From Eretmocerus hayati (Eukaryota; Arthropoda; Insecta; Hymenoptera; Aphelinidae), in the NCBI GenBank assembly GCA_029851415.1, contig CM056742.1, forward strand, positions 157,609,121 through 157,673,120: a stretch of DNA of 64,000 nucleotides. The letters run 5' to 3'. Shown here in pieces: positions 51,591 through 60,689 of this stretch. Numbering within the stretch: the first letter of the stretch is position 1; the number at the start of each line of letters is the position of its first letter. The translations under genes and the position numbers were made by a program. Below the pieces are notes generated by a model. It worked only from the letters and a program-made list of their open reading frames with translations. It was not told the origin of the DNA and did no database searches.

Positions 51591-52464
51591 CTATTCATCG
51601 ACAGAATGTTTTTCTTCTTTTTTGATGTATACTTCTTCCTTTGTGGGCACTGAAAGGAAATAATAATAATGAAGTTTGTACAATCACCAAAGAGATGTAC
51701 TCAGGGTTAACTAAGTTGCTAAGGATTGGAATGCCATAAATTTAAAGATAAATCATACCTGGAAAGGGAAACACCGCCAGGTTATACATAAACATATCTG
51801 TTTTCCCAAGCTGCAAGGTATCGCCTTTGCGGAACACCCTTTTCTCTCCAGGTCTCAGTCTTTTACCATTTATGAAGATGTCTCCTAAGTTGCTGTTGGT
51901 AACGCACCAGTCCCCAAAGTCATCCTTGTCAAGGAAGCAATGAAAATCTTGAATGCTCTCATGGACTATCACTGCATGATTGTTCTCATGAGCACCAATA
52001 AAAAACTGCAACAGTTGAATGAATTGCCCTTGATATTATACATTAACTTGGATAATTGCAGAACATTCAACACATGCTCGCAGCCAAAGGCTCAGCACAT
52101 ATGCTGGGCTACGAATATATCTCAGATGTTGTTAAGAGTATTTTTTGTAGCGAAGAATTCTGTGGCAGTGATAATATATGATGAGTAATAAGTAAAATAT
52201 GGGTCAAGTTGAATTCATGAGTCACTGTAAATGAAGTTACATTGAGGACAGCAACAGAAGAAAGTTACTATAATGTGTTTGAATGCGATGGAAAATGCTT
52301 CGAAGGAGACGATTGTGATGAGATACAATATGTCCATATCTCACCCTATCCTTGTTTACAAAAACAATGTTAATAGCAGCGTTGGGAAATTCATCTTCAT
52401 CACGGAGCCTCATCAGATACGTATACCGTTGGTCCTCGCGTGTAACAAAATTTTCAGCTTCCAT
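51591..52464 (-). CDS. Small FHA-domain protein, three coding exons, 141 aa
   Basis: Model on the minus strand: exon 52464-52345 from ATG, donor GTGAGA; exon 52005-51759, acceptor TGTTGCAG, donor GTATGA; exon 51649-51591, acceptor TTTCCTTTCAG, stop TAG. All phases join, giving 141 residues. Residues about 16-121 form a forkhead-associated domain: FFIG (41-44), then TNSNLGDIFINGKRL (76-90), then GDTLQLG (101-107). The tail PTKEEVYIKKEEK is charged. FHA domains usually bind phosphothreonine in nuclear signalling proteins. Here the canonical Arg after IG is Ala45, and the usual Ser before the conserved His62 position is not conserved, so phosphopeptide binding may be lost. An upstream exon is possible: a GTAAGT donor lies at 52668. 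The protein's name is not recognised. Confidence 0.7.
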
Positions 52465-53749
52465 GTCAATCAACCTCGTTCTTGAGATATCCTTGTTATG
52501 TTTGACCAATTTTTGGAACAATTATAGCTTGTAATCAGTATTCCTTCTTCGCAACTAAATCCCACACAGCAAACCGGTTTCGGAAGTCAGATTAGGTTAT
52601 GTCATCATTAAAGTACAACAATCGTCATCTTTAATGGATTGTGTAGAAATCGTTTCTGCTATACTTACTGCAATGCAATTGCATTCATAAGCAGACAACA
52701 CCAATAATCGTTTTGTAAAATTGACAAAAGAAACATTGTTTCACGATAACGTGTGGAGCATTTGTCGTAGCAAACGACTTCGTCGATTTCAATATCACTT
52801 CTTCGATTGTGATAGCAAAGAGTAATATTGAAATTGACGAAGCTTTTCGTACGACGAAAAATATGAAACGTTCCAGGAATGAATGTATAACTGGAAGCCA
52901 ACTGGAGCACACTGATCTTTTAATATGGTCTTGAGAATGGTGGTTACCACGAATTTCCACATCACGATCGAAATCTCTGGAGAATTCCTGCGATTCAAAA
53001 GGAAATCGTATATAACATCACTCGGTGCTGCAAACTATTGAAGTGAGAGCAGATACCTTGCCTTTTACTAATGCCGATTTTTAATTTTCGTTAGCAAACC
53101 TGCTTCTTCAGAAGAGATGATACCTCATAGTGAAGATCCACGTTTGACTTTCTTATCATCAAAATTCGAATTTTCCGCGTTATGAGACGAACGTAAACAA
53201 AAGCTCTACTAAGTTATCTCCGCGCAGTATAGTGCGCATAAACGCGGGCAATTTCGTCTCATGGCTTTGCAGACAGCCCTTTTGGAGGACGACTTCGATC
53301 AGTGCGATTTTCACCAGAGATTGGCTGGGAAAAGTTATTACTTATTGATCGGAACGATTGTAAATTGTATACTGAGGTCGAATTGGATTTTATCGAGTGT
53401 GCAGTATATTAGTTCTCAGCCGAGGCGTAATTTCCGATCGCCTGCTATACATCTGCCGTCGAGGGGTACCAGGACGAGAGTAGATTCATACATTGGTTCT
53501 TGGCACAACGATAAATGTAATCATCGTTGGAATCAATCATCGTTCTAGTTGACTAGGCCAAGTCGAAGTACATCAATCCCCCACAGCATTCATCAAGTAC
53601 TCGCCTGCACCGTGAGTAAGTACAGAGCAAGTACAAACTCCTCCATCGCAGTCTCGTTATAACATCTCGAATTTTCGACGAGATCCAAGTCCAAATATCT
53701 ATCCCTCGATCTACTCATATCCTAATAAGTGCTCAATTCGATTTCTGAC
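52465..53749. promoter_or_regulatory. Divergent intergenic region between FHA and hAT-derived genes
   Basis: Lies between two start codons on opposite strands. A minus-strand open stretch (about 52910-52669) ends in a textbook GTAAGT donor and may be a 5' exon of the FHA gene, though no in-phase acceptor downstream is convincing. A CpG-richer segment (about 53160-53265) contains an ATGAGACGAA/TTCGTCTCAT inverted repeat and could be a promoter. A plus-strand 95-codon frame starting at ATG 53261 has no known domain and could be untranslated leader of the hAT-derived gene. Confidence 0.4.
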
Positions 53750-56383
53750 ATGCCTGTTATCTATGTTGATCATATTTATGGCAATTATACATTTGAGCCT
53801 GAGCCTTTCTTCTCACAATGGCTATCATTGCGCGAGGTGACCTTCCTTTTCTTAGGTTTCGCGATTGCTTTTTTCCTTCTTTGGCTTTATCATTTGGCAA
53901 AGTGTGGCACAGGGTCGCATACTCCATGGCAGGAAAGCTGGCTTCAGGATCCTGGTTTTGTCTTGTGGCTAGCGAAAGATTCTGGAGATAGTCATCGTTT
54001 TTTCTGTCGTGTTTGCAATAGATCGTACAAATTTCATGATAAATCGTGCATTTCTGCTCATGGCCTCTCTGCGAGTCATATGAATCTGTTGAATCTTTCT
54101 ATGGAGGGAGGTCAAATTTCAGCAAATATAATTGAAAATCCATGGCATAGGCAGCCATTGTATGATTTTGAAATTATTTTGGATACTCTTTGCGCTTATT
54201 ACGGAGTAAAAATCGATTATATAGATGATTATCCAGTGTTAAAAACATCCGTCGAGAATCAATCTGATCACCTAGAACGTGACGTGCTAGATTATGAAGT
54301 GCGTTTTACTGAAGACGCTGAAGTGTTATGCAAGGCAGGTAATGGGCTGATTCCTTATGATACGGCAACTTATAAAAGAAGCGCGCAAGGGGACGATAAC
54401 GAGGGGCCTGCGAGGCAGAGAACACGTTCTCCGTGGAATGATGAGTGGTTGGTTCAGCCAGATTTCATAGAGTGGCTAGAGGCAGATCCGAATGATAGGC
54501 AACGTTTCATTTGTCGAGTATGCAATCGCAAATCAAACAAATTTTATCAGAGATCGTGTATCGCAGCTCATCATGCAAGAACAGGGCATCTAAATGCATT
54601 ACGGGCTGCTAGAGACGCGGGCACAATAGTAGAAAATGTATTAGTGGGCCGATCTAACAAAGACAGAGTCAAGGAGTTTGAGATGATCTTAGCTGTACTT
54701 TTTGCCGATCATAGAGTCAGTATTCATTTCATAAATGATTTGCTTCCGGTGATACAGAGATTTGTCGCTGATGATCCAGATCATCCTTTATCTCGAATGC
54801 GCATGAGAGAGGATAAATGTAGTGCACTCATCTATGGCGTTCTATATACCCAAGCTTTTTCGGGTGTCGCGGATATCTTGGATATTGTTCCATATTCATT
54901 CGGGATAGATGAAAGCACAGGTACCGGGAACATCAAGCTATTGTGTGTAACTGTGCAATATCGTCATCCAGTAACTGGAGAGATAAAGATACATTTATTA
55001 AGTATCATTAAGATAGATCCCACGAAGGGAACAGCCGATCTAATCTATGAAGCTTACTCCGATGATATGAGGAAAAAAAGGATTAACATTCGAAAAGCCA
55101 CGTTTATGATGGCCGACAATGCATCTCTTTTTCAAGGCCTCCTTAACGGGTTTGGGGTTATCATGAAACAGTATGTCGGGCATCTGACAGTTCTTAACTG
55201 TATTTGCCACTCTCTAGCTTTGATCGCGAAAAAAAGCGGGGAGCAACTTCATCAAGATTTAGACTTTGTAATGCGAAGAATGTGTTCGTGGTTTAAAAAA
55301 AGTGGCAAACGCGAAGAAGAACTGAAACCGTTCATAGAGGAACTTAATCTAGAGGTGAAAAAAGTCATGTCTTACTCAGGCACTAGGTGGCTAGAATCAT
55401 ATAAGTGCTATGACCTATTGTACACGTACTGGCAAGCTCTTCTAGGATATTTCACATTAGAGGCTTTTGAACACAGTGGAGATCCAGAGAGGGCGAGGAT
55501 AAGAGACGTGTTGAGTGATAAGAGACTACAAGCACTCGCTGGATTCTTAGTGTACAACCTTAATTTTTTCAACACTTTCAATGCCAAGTACCAATCAAAA
55601 AAGCTTCTTGCTCATAAATTGTGGCGGGATACTGAGACTTTTGTGCATGATATAGGATCAAATTATATCAAGCCCGTGGCTTTACCTGAAATTACCTCTG
55701 ACGTCTTTTGCATCGCTGGAAGTAGAAGGGAACTCTCTCAAATTATCGTTGGTGAAAAATGTGATCGAGTTATGGAAGGAATGTCTGCTGATGATAAGAA
55801 ATGGGTCTTAGAATACGCAGAAAAGTTCTACGCCACAGCGATTACAGAAATGAGGAAGAGATTATTCATTCATCGGAACTTATTTGAAAGACTAATTTTC
55901 ATGGAGCCTCGTGTGGCTTTGGGAGAGGACCGCAGTTTCGATAATATTCGATATGTTTGCGAAAATCACTTGACCTTTTTGGACGCTGAAGCTACACGAC
56001 TAGAATGGGAACGACTCCCCCAAAGTTTTACTCAAGATCAAATCATTGAATACTCAGATTTGGATGCTGAAGATTTCTGGAAGATAATCATGAACCTGAA
56101 GGAAAATGATGTAGTCCAATATCCAAACCTGATAGACTTGTCGGCAGCAATTTCTTGTATACCTCATTCAAATGCTGAGCCTGAGCGCTCATTTTCTGAC
56201 GTGAACGAAGTAAGAGATCCTTTGGGCAACCAGACTGGAATCAAATTACTCAACGCTCAATGTTTCCTCCGTTCATACGTGCACGCTTATCCTGAAAAAG
56301 ATGCAATACATTTCGTGCCCAATGCTGAACATTTTGCTTTATTCAATAAAGATATGTATACCAGGTTCCATAGTAACGATTGA
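53750..56383 (+). CDS. hAT transposase-derived protein with duplicated zinc-finger module and N-terminal membrane helix
   Basis: One uninterrupted frame of 877 residues from the first ATG (Kozak context is weak; a TAA lies in frame at 53726). Order: a sequon NYT (12-14), a hydrophobic helix (about 30-49), zinc finger 1 (C86, C89, H104, H110), zinc finger 2 (C255, C258, H274, H280), then an RNase-H-like hAT catalytic core. Catalytic residues appear intact: D387 in IDES, D456 in ADNAS, C484-x2-H487 in CICH, the TRW motif (W547), and E812 in the C-terminal SNAEPERSFS dimerisation motif. Residues about 58-170 and 227-340 are a tandem duplication. hAT transposases cut and paste DNA in the nucleus; ZNF862/SCAND3-like relatives are domesticated. 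No hAT terminal inverted repeats were found beside it, so it could be domesticated or a stranded transposase. Confidence 0.9.
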   Translation: MPVIYVDHIYGNYTFEPEPFFSQWLSLREVTFLFLGFAIAFFLLWLYHLAKCGTGSHTPWQESWLQDPGFVLWLAKDSGDSHRFFCRVCNRSYKFHDKSCISAHGLSASHMNLLNLSMEGGQISANIIENPWHRQPLYDFEIILDTLCAYYGVKIDYIDDYPVLKTSVENQSDHLERDVLDYEVRFTEDAEVLCKAGNGLIPYDTATYKRSAQGDDNEGPARQRTRSPWNDEWLVQPDFIEWLEADPNDRQRFICRVCNRKSNKFYQRSCIAAHHARTGHLNALRAARDAGTIVENVLVGRSNKDRVKEFEMILAVLFADHRVSIHFINDLLPVIQRFVADDPDHPLSRMRMREDKCSALIYGVLYTQAFSGVADILDIVPYSFGIDESTGTGNIKLLCVTVQYRHPVTGEIKIHLLSIIKIDPTKGTADLIYEAYSDDMRKKRINIRKATFMMADNASLFQGLLNGFGVIMKQYVGHLTVLNCICHSLALIAKKSGEQLHQDLDFVMRRMCSWFKKSGKREEELKPFIEELNLEVKKVMSYSGTRWLESYKCYDLLYTYWQALLGYFTLEAFEHSGDPERARIRDVLSDKRLQALAGFLVYNLNFFNTFNAKYQSKKLLAHKLWRDTETFVHDIGSNYIKPVALPEITSDVFCIAGSRRELSQIIVGEKCDRVMEGMSADDKKWVLEYAEKFYATAITEMRKRLFIHRNLFERLIFMEPRVALGEDRSFDNIRYVCENHLTFLDAEATRLEWERLPQSFTQDQIIEYSDLDAEDFWKIIMNLKENDVVQYPNLIDLSAAISCIPHSNAEPERSFSDVNEVRDPLGNQTGIKLLNAQCFLRSYVHAYPEKDAIHFVPNAEHFALFNKDMYTRFHSND

Positions 56384-57562
56384 ATCATTCCATATTATAA
56401 TAGTCGAATGAACAATTACTCGTGAGTGGCTGCGATATTCACTAGGAATACTCATATTGATAAAATATTTTTTATAACTTAGGTACTGTTGAGAGCACCA
56501 ATGAGTCATTATCGTATGAGTAGTAAATTTAAGTGGTGCGAATTCAGGCGTACCAATAATATGATATTGTAGTTGATTACTTCGCTGTCGAGATATCACC
56601 AGCACTTTCAATGTGCGAGTGAAACTGTACCGACTGTGAGATATCGCAGTTGATGACTTTGCTGTAAATATGAATGTCACTTCTTACCGTATGTGTTGTA
56701 GCACATTCAAGGTGCGATGAAAGTTTCTCTAATCTCCTTCATTAGGAAAACTGATAGATCTCCCGTGATTGTGGACTGTGAGTTGCAGCTCTGTCCCAGA
56801 TAGTCATCAAGCACCCTTCACTTTCGATAGAGACATTCTTTGGATTTTCTTTTGTACGAAGGCTTCCGTTTTTATGTCATAATTACTCCCAAACGCAACT
56901 AGCCTTTGCAAAGGGAACTATCTTGTGGTGTTGTATATTTTGCGTAGAAATTGTCATCATCTTACAGTAAAATTCAATAGCATGATCCCCACGATTGGAG
57001 GAAGAGCAGACATTGTGGATTTCCATATCGTCGATAGAAAGCCTTTGAAAATGTCTGCAATGGTGCAATCTGTGCAAAAATGCTTCGTTCTTCCGTTGAT
57101 GCCTAGTCGAATGATATATCTGTAATATAACCTATAGTGGACATCGCTTGCGGACTTTTGTTCTGCACAAGCTGGTCCGATATTTGTGATCTCAACCCTA
57201 CGATGAAACGAACGATTCTAAGATGTATGAATTGGTGTTTTGACTAGCACATAACTAGAAATATTCCGTTTCATGGCTCAAATACACATAGTAAAAGTGC
57301 TATTCAATCTATAGATTTTGGAACCACCTTCACCATGTTCGTTTTGAAATAATCGGCAAAGATCCAAGTAGGATGCGTTTCCTTCGATCTCAATGTACTT
57401 ATTACGATAAGAAATTCGTTTATTTTGTGAATTAAGATTTCTTCGCTGTTGATTAGTCTTGACTCCTTTATAAGTGCATTGCAACGATTGGCGTGTGATA
57501 ACATGCACGACTCAAGTATTGCTTTCTCAAAGAGAAAGGGTTGTATTCGTGACAAGAGATTT
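56384..57562. other. 3' flank of the hAT-derived gene
   Basis: No second gene or hAT-type terminus recognised. The short open frames on both strands (for example 56925-57125 plus) have no known domain. An AATAAA occurs inside the last codons of the upstream gene (about 56345-56350), none clearly beyond it. Confidence 0.4.
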
Positions 57563-57730
57563 TTCTTCAATTTTTCCACTCAAACCTATTTTGTATTCTA
57601 AAAATCTTCACTTAATGGGATTCGGCCTTAACCATTCTCTTCTCCTCGCCGAAATCTTTCGATTGTAGGTCACCCTTTTCCCTCCACGATAATCCACTCC
57701 ACGCAAAACATTCATCTTTGTCCATCACTG

Positions 57731-57777
<47 letters not shown>

Positions 57778-58598
57778 GTATGAGCATTACTCTATCTCTT
57801 CAACACTTTGATCGATCCTTCTGAAATTTTTTGGAGTCGTAGAGGACCACCTCAGGATGTGTTGCATGAATTAACACCTCATTGTATCAAACAGTTCACG
57901 ACTTATGCGTCTTGAACAACAAAAATGAGAAAAATGTCTAAAATCCTATAATTTCATTAACAAATATTCCTTTCCACAACTTTTATATTTCTGTCACTTA
58001 AACATTTATTTTTTGTCCATTCTCTCTCACTTGGTTAATATGTATTTCCCATTTTCATTCATTTACATCATTCGAATCATAAATTCTTCACCATGTGAAA
58101 CAAAACCACTTTTTATTTTTTCCTCATACATTTCTCCGAAATTCTGTATTAATCAATCGATCTATCGTGCGAACAGCAACATTTTATTAGCTCACTCTAA
58201 ATTTTTTTATGAAGTCATTTTAGAAGATATTTCCCAAAAACTGAATTCAATTTTTACATTTTTATTTTTAAACATCCGTAAGTCGAAAAATGTTCAATAG
58301 AATCGATTGCAAATTCTTTCAGCACATTTTTGGCGAGTCCTCTATGACTCATAAAAATTTCAGGAGGATCGATCGAAGGGTTTAGGAGAAACCGTGAACG
58401 AAAAATAATGAAATGCGACTCAGAATTACTTCAATTTTCACTAAAATCCATTTTTCATTCTAAAAATCTTCACTTAATGGGGTCCAGCCTTAACCATTCT
58501 CTTCTCCTTGCCGAGATCTTTCGATTGTAGGTCACCCTTTCCACTCCACGATCATACCCTCCCTGCAAAACATTTATCTTTGTCCGTCACTGTCTGTG

Positions 58599-58639
<41 letters not shown>

Positions 58640-58980
58640 GTATGAGCTTTAGCCCTATCTCCTCAACACTTTAATCGATCCTTCTGAAATTTTCTTGAGT
58701 CATAGAGGACCACCTCAAGATGTGTTGCACGAATTTACATTTCATTATATCAAACAAATCACGACTTATGCGTCTTAAACAACAAAAATAAGGAAAATTT
58801 CAAAAATTCTATTATTTCATGGACAAATATTTCTTCCCGCAACTTTCATATAAAACTTTCTGTCACTTGAACACTCATTTTTTGTCCATTCTGTCTCACT
58901 TGGTTCATGTGTATTTCCTATTTTCATTCGTTTACATGATTCAAATCATAAATTATTCACCATGTGAAACGAAACCAGAT
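57563..58980 (+). repeat. Tandem direct duplication (~862-bp offset) with (GT)n tracts
   Basis: Copy 1 (about 57563-58111) and copy 2 (about 58427-58980) share ATTCTAAAAATCTTCACTTA, a CGATTGTAGGTCACCC segment, a (GT)n run (57731-57775 and about 58599-58637), GTCCGTATGAGC, ATCGATCCTTCTGAAATTTT and TTCACCATGTGAAAC. Identity is high but not complete. The spacer (58112-58426) contains AATCAATCGATCTATCGTGC, which recalls a conserved part of the 316-bp satellite at 35.9-37.9 kb. This is probably part of an interspersed element family; no transposon gene is present. Confidence 0.85.
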
Positions 58981-59036
58981 AACACTCATATCAGATTCAT
59001 TTTTTCTGCTTCCATATTCGTTTCGGAGAGCACGGT

Positions 59037-59628
59037 CCCACCGACAGTGAATGTTGCCTCAATATTTCTGGAACGTTGCAATCGCAACCATGGAACGTTC
59101 CGTAAATAATCGGAAACCCCGTCAGTGAAACGTTTTAGCAACGTAAAATGTCTTCGAGATGTCAGTTGTCTCAACGTTTCCAGCACGTTTCTGGGATGTT
59201 TCAATGGTTTTTCAAAGGTTGCACAATGGTTTCCGAGATGTTTCTTATGCAACCAATACTTAGAAAATTTTTTGTTAAATGAATAAATGAATTGTTTCCG
59301 AAATTCTCTTTCCCGCAAGCTATCAACTCCATCTCCGTTCAATCCCATCGGTAGCACTCAATCAGAAACATGTCCGCTTACTACAAGAAAGACGGTTAGA
59401 TTAGGCTTGAATGCAACAAGAGCCAAATAACAATTCATGAAAAAATTGTCCATTTATTTATTCATTCATATTCGCAACTTCCAGGAACGTTGAGACAACA
59501 GACATCTCGTAGACATTTTACGTTGCTCAAACGTCCACGTACGGGGCTCCCGAATATTTACGGGATGTTCCAAGGTTGCAATTGAAACGTTGCAGAAACG
59601 TTGAGTCAACATTCACTGTTTGGCGGGG
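59037..59628. mobile_element. 592-bp MITE with ~75-bp terminal inverted repeats
   Basis: The left end CCCACCGACAGTGAATGTTG is mirrored at the right (CCCCGCCAAACAGTGAATGTTG when read inward). The inverted arms extend to a shared CCCGTAAATA/TTCCGTAAATA segment, and further words such as GAGACAACTGACATC also mirror across the centre. The arms contain AACGTT palindromic words, similar in style to the 14.4-18.7-kb element. No clear target duplication was found, and there is no coding capacity; the 123-codon minus frame inside it is an artefact. Confidence 0.82.
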
Positions 59629-60689
59629 TATGGTGGTTGCTTTTCAAATTCTATCGAAGCTTGGAAAGTTGTAAATGTCGCAAGCAATAGCTCTAACGTT
59701 GACAGCAATTTAATATGTGCACGATGGATTTTTTTTGGACCGTCAATTTAACAAGATTCAACCTAAATTTTTATCGCGAATTTGATGTACCTGAGTTTGA
59801 CAGATTTCCGACGTTCTCCACATTTCGCATACTTTGAACCTGACTTAATGCTGACTAGTATTTTTCCATCCAAATCCTACAATTACTTCCTTATGTATTA
59901 CTCTGGAATTCCGTAGCGCCTCGATAGCTGAACATGTACGCATATTACGATGTCTAATTGATAATTCGAATTTAGTGTTCGGGAATATTCCATTGATCTT
60001 ACAGTATTTCGTCATCGGTCGAAGCCGTCCCTACCAATTTGTAAACAGCTCAAGTGAATCAAGTCAATCTTTTTTAGTATCTTTTTCCTATAAAGATTTC
60101 CGGAACCGAGAAAATGTAAGGGCGATGAGCCAAAATTTGAGCACAGCTGCGCGATTCAAATCCTTTAAAAGATCCAGCGTTTATTCGAGATTCAACGATC
60201 AAAGATTTCAACGTGAATCAGCTATGGGCAGAGTACATTCATCTTCATTGTAGAACGACATCAAAACTGTATATTCTTCATCACTTTCAAATCATTCCCT
60301 ACCTTCCTTCTTTGTCCGGCAGTGCGCGGATGTAGGGCTACTGGCGACGGAACCCGCGTTCATATCTTTATAACATTATTTTGGGATTGAGGCACGCTCT
60401 TTTCGTAAGATTGTGGTATGCATGTCCTTTGTACGAGGTAATTTATTATTAGATCACAGATAAGGTACCTCAATCGAACAATGATTATTATAAAGATATG
60501 AGAAAAAAGTTCCAACGCACAAGGTAAACTCGCATTCAGGATTAACTTCAAACTCGACAATAGCAGAAGTTTGAAGGATCTGGATGGTGAGGAACCTAAA
60601 AGCAGTACCTCAAGGGTTGTGTGGAAATCTGCTGAATTCATCCATAATACTTCACAGTACACCCACGGGACATGGAACAGGAGCAAATC
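59629..60689. other. Unique DNA between the MITE and the right satellite arm
   Basis: Contains a 92-codon plus frame (59975-60253) without a recognisable domain, and no repeat that I could define. The boundary with decayed satellite monomers falls near 60690. Confidence 0.4.

Noticed and set aside
53729..53749. Start of the hAT-derived protein at 53729
   Set aside because: That codon is GTG directly after an in-frame TAA. The first ATG is at 53750, so I used that.
56339..56680. 113-codon frame on the minus strand overlapping the hAT 3' end
   Set aside because: It is antisense to the end of a clear gene and has no recognisable features.
57731..58637. Long GT runs as Z-DNA or telomere-like sequence
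   Set aside because: They are ordinary (GT)n microsatellites contained in both copies of the duplicated segment.
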